A DNA stretch of 64,000 nt from Bdellovibrionales bacterium (GCA_016716765.1 JADJVA010000025.1:248001-312000), one strand, 5' to 3'. Counted from the stretch's first letter, positions 16,127 to 24,760 are shown. Notes: generated by a model not told the origin, from the letters alone. A program made the numbers and translations.

Positions 16127-17416
16127 ATGAAACGCACGTTTGTAGAACGTGCGGGAGACATGATTGGTAAAGAGATTCGTCTGGTCGGATGGGTCTTTCG
16201 CTATCGCGCCCTCGCAAAGACAGTATTTATTGTCTTAAGAGACTGCACGGGCTCAATCCAAATTGTGGCGGCTCCGGATCGGGTTGCTAGTCTTGGCATG
16301 AAACTAGATGATGTTGTCGACATTCGTGGTCGTGTTCGAGAAGAACCTCGATCAAAATCAGGATTTGAAGTCGATTTACTAGAGGCGACGATTCTCAACC
16401 CCTCTGCACATGACCTACCCTTCAACTCCTCTTCAGATATTTCTCAAGTTGGAATTGAGGTAGTGCTCGATCATCGACCCCTTAGTATTCGGACGGAGTC
16501 CGTTCAAGAAATCTTTCAGGTTCAGGCGTCGATTCTCGATGGTTTCAGGTCATATTTAAGAAGGAATCGATTCACTGAGATTGTAACCTCAAAAATTGTT
16601 GCGAGTGGAACAGAGGGCGGAACTAACCTTTTTCAAATTAAATACTTTGAAAGAACTGCCTATCTTGCTCAAAGTCCACAGTTCTACAAAGAACATGGTG
16701 TTGCCGCATTTGAGAGAGTGTTTGAGACGGCACATGTCTACCGAGCTGAACCACACGCGACAAGTCGGCACTTGACGGAATATTACTCGCTCGACTTGGA
16801 GATGGGATTCATCAATGACCCGGAGGAACTGATAAGCCTTGAATGCGGTCTCCTTTCAGAAATGTTTGAGGACCTAAATACGAAGTTTGGAGATTCGATA
16901 AAAAAGCGATCTGGAGACTTCCTTCCAGACATGACAAAGACTCCAACATGGGAGTTTGCAGAGTGTATGGAGCGTCTCAAGAAGACATTTGGAAGGACAG
17001 ATCTAGTTGATGACTTAGATCCACAGGGAGAAAGACAGCTCTGTGAAATTGCGCACAAAGAGTATGGCACTCCGAGTGTTTTTGTAATTGGCTTCCCTCT
17101 TGCCGCGCGCCCTTTTTACACACACCCCAGAGGAAACAGCGGCGCAGCTCAGAGTTTTGATTTATTGTTTCGAGGGATTGAAATCACCACGGGTGGACAG
17201 AGATTGCATACCAGAGCAGCGCTAGAGCAGGCATTGCTGACAAAAGGGGTGGACCCAAAAGCCTTTGAAGGTCATCTTAGAATGTTCGATCTTGGCATGC
17301 CTCCTCATGGTGGTCTTGCGATTGGACTCGAACGATTGACAGGTCAGGTGCTTGGACTTGCTAATGTCAGAGAGGCAACGATGTACCCCAGAGACAGAAA
17401 TCGAGTTGAACCATGA
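16127..17416 (+). CDS. aspS: Archaeal-type aspartyl-tRNA synthetase, probably non-discriminating
   Basis: A 429-residue class IIb synthetase. The N-terminal OB-fold (about 1-105) carries GKEIRLVGWVFRYRALAKTVF. The catalytic core has motif 2 VYRAEPHATSRHLTEYYS and motif 3 GGLAIGLERLTGQVLGL. It lacks the GAD insertion and C-terminal extension of the usual ~590-residue bacterial AspRS, placing it with the archaeal/eukaryotic-type AspRS2. In bacteria these often also charge tRNA-Asn for GatCAB amidation; no gat genes are in the window. The RAEPH rather than RAENS pattern argues against AsnRS. It was probably acquired by transfer. Confidence 0.85.
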   Translation: MKRTFVERAGDMIGKEIRLVGWVFRYRALAKTVFIVLRDCTGSIQIVAAPDRVASLGMKLDDVVDIRGRVREEPRSKSGFEVDLLEATILNPSAHDLPFNSSSDISQVGIEVVLDHRPLSIRTESVQEIFQVQASILDGFRSYLRRNRFTEIVTSKIVASGTEGGTNLFQIKYFERTAYLAQSPQFYKEHGVAAFERVFETAHVYRAEPHATSRHLTEYYSLDLEMGFINDPEELISLECGLLSEMFEDLNTKFGDSIKKRSGDFLPDMTKTPTWEFAECMERLKKTFGRTDLVDDLDPQGERQLCEIAHKEYGTPSVFVIGFPLAARPFYTHPRGNSGAAQSFDLLFRGIEITTGGQRLHTRAALEQALLTKGVDPKAFEGHLRMFDLGMPPHGGLAIGLERLTGQVLGLANVREATMYPRDRNRVEP

Positions 17417-17595
17417 GCGTACCTCCAACAATTGAAACAAAGAGATTGATTCTGAAAGAAGTAAGTCTTGTCGACTACGAAGTCATTGGGCATTTGACTT
17501 CGGCGGTGCCTTGGCCATATCCAAAAAATGGCGTGAAGGAGTTTTTAGAAACATTCATTCCTAAAATTAGAGGCTATGTAAAAACGTGTCAATGA
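17413..17595 (+). pseudogene. Truncated RimJ/RimL-type acetyltransferase
   Basis: The frame overlaps the synthetase stop by 4 bases and begins IETKRLILKEVSLVDYE, the typical start of RimJ/RimL GNAT acetyltransferases, but ends after 60 residues, before the acetyl-CoA binding core. No continuation is visible in other frames. Residues 24-60 are only weakly family-like. It is best read as a 5' remnant. Confidence 0.6.
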
Positions 17596-17773
17596 AGTTT
17601 TCATTGACATCAAAGTAGTTCTTTTAATTTAAAAAAGAATGAAAGCTTGGCGTCCTAAACCCCTTGAATTAGGTTTTGGCGGCGAGTCGGCCAATTGCCT
17701 CGCAACGAAAAACATAAGATAGCTAAGCCACTGCCAACCGCGGAGAACTCCATGTCTATTGGTCGGAAAAAAT
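17596..17773. other. Intergenic region before the HD-domain gene
   Basis: No gene. CCTAA/TTAGG forms a weak hairpin near 17653-17674. A good ribosome-binding site (GGAG) sits before ATG 17753, which opens an 11-residue reading frame ending at 17788 and overlapping the HD-domain gene in another frame. That could be a leader peptide or a sign that the HD gene's 5' end has shifted frame. Confidence 0.35.
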
Positions 17774-18433
17774 ATGAATCTCACTGATTGGGAACCAAAA
17801 TTTGAAACGAAGATTTCAGAGATTGCATCGTCTGATGATCCTGCCCACGATCTGCTTCATTTCAAGAGAGTAGTGTATCTTTCTAAGTACCTTTGTGAGC
17901 GTGAAAATGGGGAAGCTGAAGTTGTCGTCCCAGCGGCATGGCTTCATGACCTCGTCATAGTTCCTAAAGATAGTCCGCTTCGCAGCCAAGCCTCTCGGTT
18001 GTCTGCCGATAAAGCAATCGAGTTCTTGAGATCAATCGGATATCCTGTGAGGTTTTACGATGAAATTGCTCATGCAATCGAAGGTCACAGCTTTAGCGCG
18101 AACATTGAGGTCAAAACCATTGAAGCGAAAATCGTTCAAGATGCCGATCGTCTTGATGGGCTGGGAGCAATAGGCATTGCCCGATGTTTTGCAACAGCGG
18201 GTCTTATGAAACGAACCTTCTATAGTTGCCAGGATCCATTTTGTGATGTCAGAACGCCGAATGACTCTCTATTTGCCGTTGATCATTTCTTCAAAAAACT
18301 CTTTAAGACGGCCGAGACAATGAAAACCCCATCTGGGATCGAGGAAGGCCGTAAAAGACTTGCAGTGATGAAGGACTATTTGTCGTCGTTGAGGTCAGAG
18401 GTTTCGAGTGGACCAATGGAGTGGTTCTACTAA
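17774..18433 (+). CDS. HD-domain phosphohydrolase
   Basis: A 219-residue HD-superfamily protein. Metal ligands are visible: His in DPAHDLLHFKRV (about residue 25), the HD doublet in AAWLHDLVIV (about 58), a later His in AHAIEGHSF (about 103) and Asp in KIVQDADRLDGLGAIGIAR (about 125). The arrangement resembles the YedJ/uncharacterised phosphohydrolase group. The substrate is unknown. ATG 17774 has only a weak ribosome-binding site; an upstream in-frame TTG at 17759 is possible. Confidence 0.8.
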   Translation: MNLTDWEPKFETKISEIASSDDPAHDLLHFKRVVYLSKYLCERENGEAEVVVPAAWLHDLVIVPKDSPLRSQASRLSADKAIEFLRSIGYPVRFYDEIAHAIEGHSFSANIEVKTIEAKIVQDADRLDGLGAIGIARCFATAGLMKRTFYSCQDPFCDVRTPNDSLFAVDHFFKKLFKTAETMKTPSGIEEGRKRLAVMKDYLSSLRSEVSSGPMEWFY

Positions 18434-18494
18434 GTTTAAGTGGATTTCTGAAATTACGCAGCCCATTAGGACTCGCGTTCAAGGTATCCGCCCG

Positions 18495-18525
18495 TGATGA
18501 TTTAGATTCTGGATCTAAATCATCA
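18495..18525. promoter_or_regulatory. Perfect 13-base-arm inverted repeat before the DUF1538 gene
   Basis: TGATGATTTAGAT (18495-18507) and ATCTAAATCATCA (18513-18525) are exact reverse complements around a 5-base centre. It ends 16 bases before the DUF1538 start. No T-run follows on the + strand. It could be an operator or a leader hairpin controlling the DUF1538-PII unit; it may also end transcription of the HD-domain gene. Confidence 0.55.
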
Positions 18526-18541
18526 GCGAGGTTATAACAGC

Positions 18542-20329
18542 ATGAAGTCAGTTCGCTTTTCTGAATATGTTCATGAAATTTCAGTTCAGCAAAATGCAAT
18601 TTCTTACAAAACTCTGATGCCAAAAATTGAAGAGGACAGCGCCGGTAAGGATAAACCCTATTCACCTCCCAAACTTCACTTAAAGCCAATGGATATCTAT
18701 AAATTACTAAGGCCATATGTAGGTATACGATTTATGGATCAACTTAAAGCTGTTGGCCCCCTGGCTGTATATCTAGCGATCTTTCAATGGCTGGTTCTCA
18801 ATGAATCAGTTCAGAATTCTAGCATGATAGGCGTTGGTCTCTTTGCAGTCATTGTTGGCTTAATGCTTTTTATGGAGGGCCTAAAATTGGGTCTGATGCC
18901 ATTTGGCGAAATCATTGGAAATGTCCTGCCTCGAAAAGCGGTGCTTCCAATTGTTCTCGGCATTGCATTTTTGCTAGGCGTAGGAGTTACGTTTGCGGAG
19001 CCCGCCATTGGCGCACTTCAAGCGGCAGGAAAAATCGTTGATGTTCAGAAGGCACCAATCCTATTTTCCCTATTAACAGATCGCGCTCCAATCACTGTGA
19101 TTATTGTAGGCATCGGGGTAGGAATTGCTGCGGTATTGGGGACGATGCGATTTATTTATTGCTGGAGTCTAAAGCCGCTCATCTATTATAGTTTAATTCC
19201 AACCATGATTCTCACTGGATATCTATTCTTCGATCCGGAAATAAGCAAGATTATTGGTCTTGCGTGGGATTGCGGTGCTGTCACAACCGGTCCCGTGACT
19301 GTTCCATTGGTATTAGCTCTTGGGATTGGTGTGGCCTCAGCTGTTGGAACCGGCGGCTCCACTCTTTCAGGTTTTGGAATTGTCACCTTAGCTTCGGTTT
19401 TTCCAATCCTGGGAGTTCTACTTTTTGGAACTTATGTGGGACTTACAACATCACCTGATCAAATTATTGCAGCAGCACAGGCCCTCGCGGCAGCACAGGA
19501 GGGTGTTACGCCGGGATGGTGGGAAGTCTCACCGGGCGTTGATGTCGTGCTAGGCGTACGCGCGATTGTTCCTCTGGTTCTGTTTCTACTTTTTGTTTTA
19601 ATGGTTGTTCTTCGTGAGAAACTCCAGCAAGCCGGAATTATTCGTTACGGAATATTTTTAGCAGTGGTTGGCATGTGCATATTTAACGTGGGACTTACTT
19701 ACGGCCTATCAGAACTTGGTGCGCAGTCTGGTGGTTTTGTTCCAGGATCATTTGCACGAATTGAAGGCATGGTGAATTCCCCTCTATATGGTTATGCTAT
19801 CGGAGTGACAATCGCATTTTTATTCGCGTTTCTTTTAGGTTTTGGTGCAACCTTGGCCGAGCCCGCACTGAATGCGTTAGGCACAACTGTTGAAACTCTA
19901 ACCGCAGGTGCATTTAAAAAATCACTTCTGATGTACTCGGTTGCTTTCGGAGTCGCGCTCGGAATTGCAATTGGTGTATTAAAAATTGTTTTTCAAATCC
20001 CTCTGACCTACTTGATAATTCCTGGATACGTCATAACTTTGGTACTTACAGTGTTCTCCACCGAAGAATTTACAAACATCGCTTGGGACAGCGCCGGTGT
20101 AACTACGGGGCCTGTCACAGTACCTCTAGTTCTTTCCATGGGATTAGGATTTGGAAAGGCCGTTGGAGTTGTTGAAGGCTTTGGAATTTTAGCTTGTGCT
20201 TCGTTTTGCCCAATAATGGCAGTTCTAGCATCCGGTATCTACATTCAATACAAAGTAAAAAGGGACAATAAAAAAATCGTGAGCACATCTGTGCAAGTCG
20301 CATTTCCAGATCAGGGAGTTGTACTATGA
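18542..20329 (+). CDS. DUF1538 membrane protein with two tandem repeats
   Basis: A 595-residue polytopic inner-membrane protein built of two homologous halves. Each half has an AEPA block (GVTFAEPAIGAL near residue 150; GATLAEPALNAL near 436) and a second block, TTGPVTVPLVL, near residues 248 and 521. The internal duplication and conserved polar motifs in membrane segments suggest a transporter or channel; the family has no established substrate. It overlaps the first PII-like gene by 4 bases (ATGA), so the products are made together and PII-type control of transport is likely, as with AmtB-GlnK. The N-terminal ~50 residues are soluble. Confidence 0.88.
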   Translation: MKSVRFSEYVHEISVQQNAISYKTLMPKIEEDSAGKDKPYSPPKLHLKPMDIYKLLRPYVGIRFMDQLKAVGPLAVYLAIFQWLVLNESVQNSSMIGVGLFAVIVGLMLFMEGLKLGLMPFGEIIGNVLPRKAVLPIVLGIAFLLGVGVTFAEPAIGALQAAGKIVDVQKAPILFSLLTDRAPITVIIVGIGVGIAAVLGTMRFIYCWSLKPLIYYSLIPTMILTGYLFFDPEISKIIGLAWDCGAVTTGPVTVPLVLALGIGVASAVGTGGSTLSGFGIVTLASVFPILGVLLFGTYVGLTTSPDQIIAAAQALAAAQEGVTPGWWEVSPGVDVVLGVRAIVPLVLFLLFVLMVVLREKLQQAGIIRYGIFLAVVGMCIFNVGLTYGLSELGAQSGGFVPGSFARIEGMVNSPLYGYAIGVTIAFLFAFLLGFGATLAEPALNALGTTVETLTAGAFKKSLLMYSVAFGVALGIAIGVLKIVFQIPLTYLIIPGYVITLVLTVFSTEEFTNIAWDSAGVTTGPVTVPLVLSMGLGFGKAVGVVEGFGILACASFCPIMAVLASGIYIQYKVKRDNKKIVSTSVQVAFPDQGVVL

Positions 20330-20688
20330 GGAAGATAACTGTTTTAACTGACGTCGCATTGATCACATGTATTGTACAAAGAGGTGCTGCAGACAAAATC
20401 GTGAAAGCCGCACAGGAAGCTGGAGCCCAAGGGGCCACCGTTTCGTTTGCGAAGGGAACAGGAATTCGCGAACGCCTTGGTCTTCTGGGTGTTGCCGTTG
20501 AAGTTGAAAAGGAAATTATCAATGTGGTTGTATCGACTGACCAGGCTCATCGCATTTTTGAAAAAATGTATCTAGCAGGAAACCTAGATACTCCCGGTCA
20601 AGGTTTTATCTATATTACCCCACTAGAAAAGGCGGCGACATATATTCCGCAGGCCGTCCTTGAGAAGTTTGGAGAAAAAAATGTCTGA
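20326..20688 (+). CDS. PII-like signalling protein, first copy
   Basis: A 120-residue protein of the PII superfamily with the ferredoxin-like core (ALITCIVQRGAADKIVKAA; EIINVVVSTDQAHRIFEKM; GQGFIYITPLEKAATY). The T-loop position reads GATVSFAKGTGIRERLG and lacks the uridylylated tyrosine of GlnB. It is therefore a PII-like regulator, probably binding a nucleotide and controlling the adjacent DUF1538 membrane protein. It overlaps both neighbours. Confidence 0.85.
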   Translation: MRKITVLTDVALITCIVQRGAADKIVKAAQEAGAQGATVSFAKGTGIRERLGLLGVAVEVEKEIINVVVSTDQAHRIFEKMYLAGNLDTPGQGFIYITPLEKAATYIPQAVLEKFGEKNV

Positions 20689-21010
20689 ATTAAAATTAAT
20701 AACTTGCATTCTTTACCGGGGCGGTGGCGATAAAGTTTTAAAAGCACTGTACAAACGGGGGATCGTCACCACCGGGCACAGGCACGCAAGGGGAAGTGCG
20801 ATTGGAGATGCAGTCGGTAAGGACGGTTTACCAAAGCAATTTGAAAAGGAAATACTCACAGTCCTGGTCAATAAATCGGAAGCAGAAGAGATTTTTGAGT
20901 TTATATTCAACATTGCGGAAATTGATCGCCCCCATGGTGGCTTTTTGTATATGGAAAATCTAGATAAGGCATCGACCTACAAAATACCGGAAGCGCCAGT
21001 GGAATTTTAA
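20681..21010 (+). CDS. PII-like signalling protein, second copy
   Basis: A 109-residue PII-superfamily protein; start chosen at ATG 20681, six bases after a GGAG and overlapping the previous gene by eight bases. The core matches the first copy (LITCILYRGGGDKVLKALYKRG; EILTVLVNKSEAEEIFEFI; GGFLYMENLDKASTY). Its T-loop segment, TGHRHARGSAIGDAVG, differs strongly from the first copy, so the two may bind different ligands or bind different faces of DUF1538. No tyrosine modification site is present. Confidence 0.85.
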   Translation: MSELKLITCILYRGGGDKVLKALYKRGIVTTGHRHARGSAIGDAVGKDGLPKQFEKEILTVLVNKSEAEEIFEFIFNIAEIDRPHGGFLYMENLDKASTYKIPEAPVEF

Positions 21011-21039
21011 ACACTCACTAAGGTTGAAACTATTCCGAC

Positions 21040-22368
21040 TTAAAAAAACTGCTGAACCCCGAAACTCCAATTCATCGTATCGCTTTTCAAGATCGGTTTG
21101 GCGTAGTCCAGGCGTACGATGAATCTATAAAATTTTGGCAGAATAAGTCTCAGGCCCGCTCCGAGGCTTGCGGCTTTGACTTTTGTCATTTCTGAGGCCT
21201 CGTCGCCGACCGCTCCAAAATCGACAAATCCAACCCCTTGAATGAAATAGGAAGGCTTCTCAAACATCAGGTATCTGGTCTCTGAGTTACTGACTGCAAA
21301 ATGACTTCCGGCAAACCGATTGTCAGCAAACCCACGTATTCGATCAAGGCCACCCAGATAATACCAGTACTGAAGAACCTGTGTTGAAGTGACGCCCGCA
21401 ATCAGCCTTTGTGCAAGCTGCCAGCGCGGCAATATGGATTTGAATAGGTGAAAGCTTAAATCAATCTGGACAAACGGATCTGCGCTGCTATCGAGTGAAT
21501 TGGCATAGCCAAAGTGGGCGCCGATAGATTGGCCGCTAAGCGCTTGTGGCTCTCCCACGATGTCACCAACCTCAAGTCCAACTTTAGAGATCAGCAGTTC
21601 TGTCGAGGGAGGCAGACTGAGATTTGGTCCATTTTTATGGATAACTGAATCTGGCAAGATTTCGGTAGAAAAGCTGTCTTTGTTGTATTCGAGTGAAAAT
21701 CTGAGAGTGACTTTCGACGAGATATCACGAAAATAATCCGCGTAAACCTTCTCTCTCTCGTGTAAGAATCCTCTTTTAATTTCGGGGTCGCTCTTATCTT
21801 GGTCGTACTTTATTCGGATTCGTCTTGTGTTCCAATATTGTAAATCGATGCCTTGAGGCTTGCCAAAGAGTCTGGGGTTTTTGAACCACACAACTCCAGA
21901 GCTGGCACCACCAAGATTCTCATATTGTGCACCCGCTTCTAAGAATTCACCCAAAATATTTGGATCGTAGACCCCAATGGTGTACTGCGAGACTCCTCCA
22001 CCAGAGTTAAGTTTCAAAATTGGAATTGTGGTCCACTTCTCAATGACTGCAATCCTCAATTCGGCTAAGTCATTTCGATTTTGTCTTGTGATGGTGTATT
22101 CGACTTTGGAGAATAGTCCGGTGCGCTTCAGGCGATTAATTTTTTCCTGAATCTGATTTTTGCAAAACCATTCTTTGTCACTGAGACCGAGCTCCATCTC
22201 AATAAACTTTATACTTGTTTTCTCATTTCCTGAGATTTGGACAGATTCGAAAGCCAGTCGTTCGTCAGGCGAGCACCGTTCACTTTCGGATCCAAAAGAA
22301 TCAGAGGTGCTTAAGATAAGAATTAATAAAGAACAAAATAAATATGCCTTCATTAAGAAATCACTCAT
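21040..22368 (-). CDS. Omp85-superfamily outer-membrane protein with a POTRA domain
   Basis: A 442-residue protein with a signal peptide (hydrophobic residues about 7-23), one POTRA-like domain (about 40-115, FESVQISGNEKTSIKFIEMELG and RLKRTGLFSKVEYTI) and a C-terminal beta-barrel (about 130-442). The conserved barrel motif appears as RIRGFADNRFAGS, matching the VRGY/F signature. The chain ends in phenylalanine, as usual for outer-membrane barrels. It is shorter than BamA (five POTRAs), so TamA-like or a dedicated translocator are alternatives. It overlaps the upstream PaiB gene by 4 bases if the first ATG is used. Confidence 0.82.
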   Translation of the reverse strand: MSDFLMKAYLFCSLLILILSTSDSFGSESERCSPDERLAFESVQISGNEKTSIKFIEMELGLSDKEWFCKNQIQEKINRLKRTGLFSKVEYTITRQNRNDLAELRIAVIEKWTTIPILKLNSGGGVSQYTIGVYDPNILGEFLEAGAQYENLGGASSGVVWFKNPRLFGKPQGIDLQYWNTRRIRIKYDQDKSDPEIKRGFLHEREKVYADYFRDISSKVTLRFSLEYNKDSFSTEILPDSVIHKNGPNLSLPPSTELLISKVGLEVGDIVGEPQALSGQSIGAHFGYANSLDSSADPFVQIDLSFHLFKSILPRWQLAQRLIAGVTSTQVLQYWYYLGGLDRIRGFADNRFAGSHFAVSNSETRYLMFEKPSYFIQGVGFVDFGAVGDEASEMTKVKAASLGAGLRLILPKFYRFIVRLDYAKPILKSDTMNWSFGVQQFF

Positions 22369-22994
22369 TCTCCATTCTCAATCATCATCTCTCGAACTGC
22401 ACGGCTCATGTCATAGGTTCGTTCCTTTAAACCCTCAATTACCCCTGCCCTATCCTCAGTACTGCGATTTTGAGAAAGTTTAAATTTTGCGTCTACTTTT
22501 TCAATTTTAAATCTAAATGAAATGATCGCTGAAGTCAGAGCGGTCTCATCCAATAAATCATCCGGAAGTTCAAACTCCCAAGGGCTTGGATTCGACTTCT
22601 CAAAAAAGCGTGTGAGTTGCCTGAGGATTTCAACTTGTTCCGAAAAAGACTCAACCAACTCTACTTTTCCTTGCAAATGTGCGACGGCGTAATTCCAAGT
22701 CGGAACATCACGACCGAATTTATACCATTTTGGAGTGATGTAGGTGTGAGGACCTTGAACTATAAATGTAGCGTTTGGATTGTCTATGAAATGCCTCCAT
22801 TGAGGATTTTGCTTGGACATATGCCCAATAAGAATCCTGTCTTCATTAGGCCTTGTACTAAAAATAACCGGCAAATGATTGATAAACGGCATTGAGTTTT
22901 CTGAATACGAAAGAATTGTCATGAAAGCATTCTGCTCAATTAATTTTCTAACTCTGTATTCTTGATTGGGTAAAAAGTGCTTCGGCAAATACAT
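22365..22994 (-). CDS. PaiB-family FMN-binding protein
   Basis: A 209-residue protein; start chosen at ATG 22994 to give MYLPKHFLPN, the family's usual N-terminus. Typical blocks are PFINHLPVIF, GHMSKQNPQWRHF, ATFIVQGPHTYITPKWY and VPTWNYAVAHLQGKVELV. PaiB proteins have a split-barrel FMN-binding fold and are annotated as negative transcriptional regulators in Bacillus. It follows an acetyltransferase gene; in Bacillus, paiA (an acetyltransferase) and paiB are also paired. Confidence 0.85.
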   Translation of the reverse strand: MYLPKHFLPNQEYRVRKLIEQNAFMTILSYSENSMPFINHLPVIFSTRPNEDRILIGHMSKQNPQWRHFIDNPNATFIVQGPHTYITPKWYKFGRDVPTWNYAVAHLQGKVELVESFSEQVEILRQLTRFFEKSNPSPWEFELPDDLLDETALTSAIISFRFKIEKVDAKFKLSQNRSTEDRAGVIEGLKERTYDMSRAVREMMIENGE

Positions 22995-22996
22995 GA

Positions 22997-23434
22997 CTAA
23001 CTCAATTTTCTTTTGTAGGCGAAGGACCTTTGTTTCCAATCGTGGCGCTCATAGAATTTCTTGCCTCGTTCATTTTCGATTCCAGTGCAAAGTCGTAAGC
23101 CATTGCAGTCTAACTCCTTGGCAAGATCTTCAGCATATTTAAGAAGTTTTGCACCAAGCCCTAAAGATCTATGTGATTCAGTGGAAACCAGATCATCAAT
23201 GTAGAGATGCTTTCCATGAGCAAAGTCATGGAGGATTCTATATCCCATCACCGCGAGAATTCTATTTTCACTTTCAATGCCTACAATTTCATATCCGTCA
23301 GCTTCATGAGCATCTGTAAAAATCGTCACGTAGTCTTCATAGGATAAGTCTCTCCTGAGTTCTTTCATGATCGGAAAAAATCGTTCAAGATCTCTTTCAT
23401 CTTTTGTCTTTACGAACTGAAAATTATCAATCAT
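22997..23434 (-). CDS. GNAT acetyltransferase
   Basis: About 145 residues starting at ATG 23434 (an in-frame start further upstream gives an unlikely leader). The acetyl-CoA site is LVSTESHRSLGLGAKLLKYA, a variant of the R/QxxGxG/A motif, followed by the terminal GKKFYERHDWKQRSFAYKR. The substrate is unknown. It sits two bases before the PaiB start, which suggests a PaiA/PaiB-like pair. Confidence 0.82.
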   Translation of the reverse strand: MIDNFQFVKTKDERDLERFFPIMKELRRDLSYEDYVTIFTDAHEADGYEIVGIESENRILAVMGYRILHDFAHGKHLYIDDLVSTESHRSLGLGAKLLKYAEDLAKELDCNGLRLCTGIENERGKKFYERHDWKQRSFAYKRKLS

Positions 23435-23502
23435 TTGCCACATCCAGAATATGCATGGTGGGCCCCGGAGCCCTCGCACCACTGTCAATCAAGCATTTCT
23501 TC

Positions 23503-24162
23503 TCACTTTGGCGCAAAATCTCGTTCTTTAAGTGCCTTCAACAGTTTGTCTTTGCCATTTCCAAAAAGGTTTTCTCCATGTCCGACAATTATATTTTCAA
23601 AATCAAAAGAGAAAAGTTCGGTCAAAGATTCATTGAAAGCTTCTTTGTCATCGATGAACTGAGCAAAGAACTTACTCATAGCAAGCCTTCTATAGGTGCC
23701 AAATAGATTTAAAATTATCCAGGACCCAATTCCCTTGGCATCAATCAGATTAAAACAGAGATCTGCAACAATTAGAGATTTCGATCCTTTATGGAAAAAT
23801 GCGACCTCATTAATCTTTGAAATTCCTTTTAATTGAATCATTGGCAAATCCTCTTGATATAGCCAATGCACTGAGGAAAGTTCATCACTCCAAGTAATTT
23901 CAGGTTTTGAGATTTTGCCACCGACAGGCGCCCACTTCTTAGCTGAAGGGAAAACAGAGCTTGCCTTTGGAACTCCTGCACAATGAAACAAATTGGGTGC
24001 AACCAAATCTGTAACGCCATTGATTTTTTTGAGTTGATGAAGATCCAAACAAGAGCCAGGAGATATCAATATTGATCCGGTTTTTAGAGGAACAAATGTC
24101 GATCTAACTGGAAGGTTCATCAAGGGCATTTTTTTTACTGATTCAAGAAATATAAGATCCAT
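23503..24162 (-). CDS. DUF4336 metallo-beta-lactamase-fold protein
   Basis: A 219-residue protein; start chosen at ATG 24162 behind AGGTGAG. Sequence blocks of DUF4336 are visible: VPLKTGSILISPG, DLVAPNLFHCAG, EVAFFHKGSKSLIVADLCFNL and a late VGHGENLF. These correspond to a divergent MBL hydrolase fold with reduced metal ligands. No substrate is known for the family. Part of a minus-strand run of small accessory genes. Confidence 0.78.
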   Translation of the reverse strand: MDLIFLESVKKMPLMNLPVRSTFVPLKTGSILISPGSCLDLHQLKKINGVTDLVAPNLFHCAGVPKASSVFPSAKKWAPVGGKISKPEITWSDELSSVHWLYQEDLPMIQLKGISKINEVAFFHKGSKSLIVADLCFNLIDAKGIGSWIILNLFGTYRRLAMSKFFAQFIDDKEAFNESLTELFSFDFENIIVGHGENLFGNGKDKLLKALKERDFAPK

Positions 24163-24196
24163 TATTCTCACCTAACACGCAAAGCTTTCAACGTTC

Positions 24197-24208
24197 TCAT
24201 CTTGGAAA
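24197..24208 (-). repeat. Short upstream repeat TTTCCAAGATGA, copy 1
   Basis: On the minus strand this 12-mer lies 35 bases before the DUF4336 start. Identical 12-mers lie just upstream of minus-strand genes at 47600-47611 and 50569-50580, each with a G-rich flank such as GGAGA or GGAAA. See the findings for its possible meaning. Confidence 0.55.
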
Positions 24209-24211
24209 CCT

Positions 24212-24637
24212 CTACGATTTTCTATCTACCTGAACAGCTTGATATTCCTCTTTGTAATTTTCGCCTTCACAACCAAAATATGTGACGGTTCTCTTGATGA
24301 AATCAACGTCATAACTCACAACTCCTGCCTTCCAGGTGGCATTCAAAAACTCAGGAAAGGTACTTTTTCCGGCTTGATCAATTCGAAGCGCATGAATAAG
24401 GGCATCTTGATTAAACTTTGGAACGTCAACCATATCCCGGACAAGTGGTTCTCCCTGCATAGCAACGGGCCCATCTTTTGTTAAAAATAAGCTCTGACAA
24501 GACGGTAGTGACCAAATGTTGCGAATCACACCTGATTGCCGTAAGACTTCAGCAAGAAATGGAAAACCACCAATCTCTGGTCGAATTCCCATTGCCCTTT
24601 TTTGCGCCGCCATCAAATTTTCAATCGCTTTACTCAT
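24212..24637 (-). CDS. DUF1398 family protein
   Basis: A 141-residue protein; ATG 24637 is preceded by AAGGAGG at good spacing. It is highly typical of DUF1398 (YbcV-like): MAAQKRAMGIRPEIGGFPFL, NIWSLPSCQSLFLT, ALRIDQAGKSTFPEFL, GVVSYDVDFIKRTVTYFG. The function of the family is unknown; members are small soluble proteins. A 37-base repeat shared with 50.6 kb lies just upstream. Confidence 0.88.
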   Translation of the reverse strand: MSKAIENLMAAQKRAMGIRPEIGGFPFLAEVLRQSGVIRNIWSLPSCQSLFLTKDGPVAMQGEPLVRDMVDVPKFNQDALIHALRIDQAGKSTFPEFLNATWKAGVVSYDVDFIKRTVTYFGCEGENYKEEYQAVQVDRKS

Positions 24638-24666
24638 TTCTGCCTCCTTCGCAAAAAACAAAAAAG

Positions 24667-24703
24667 CGTCATTCTAAGCGCTTGAATCCTCATTAGACCA
24701 CGG
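24667..24703 (-). repeat. 37-base repeat upstream of DUF1398, copy 1
   Basis: This stretch matches 50615-50651 at 31 of 37 positions with a shared core CTAAGCGCTTGA. Both copies lie upstream of a minus-strand accessory gene (here DUF1398; there the nucleotidyltransferase), in the same orientation. Confidence 0.65.
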
Positions 24704-24760
24704 TATCACGGAATTGAGAATATCGGAAGCAGAAGCCAACAATTGAAAGGGCTCTCATAC

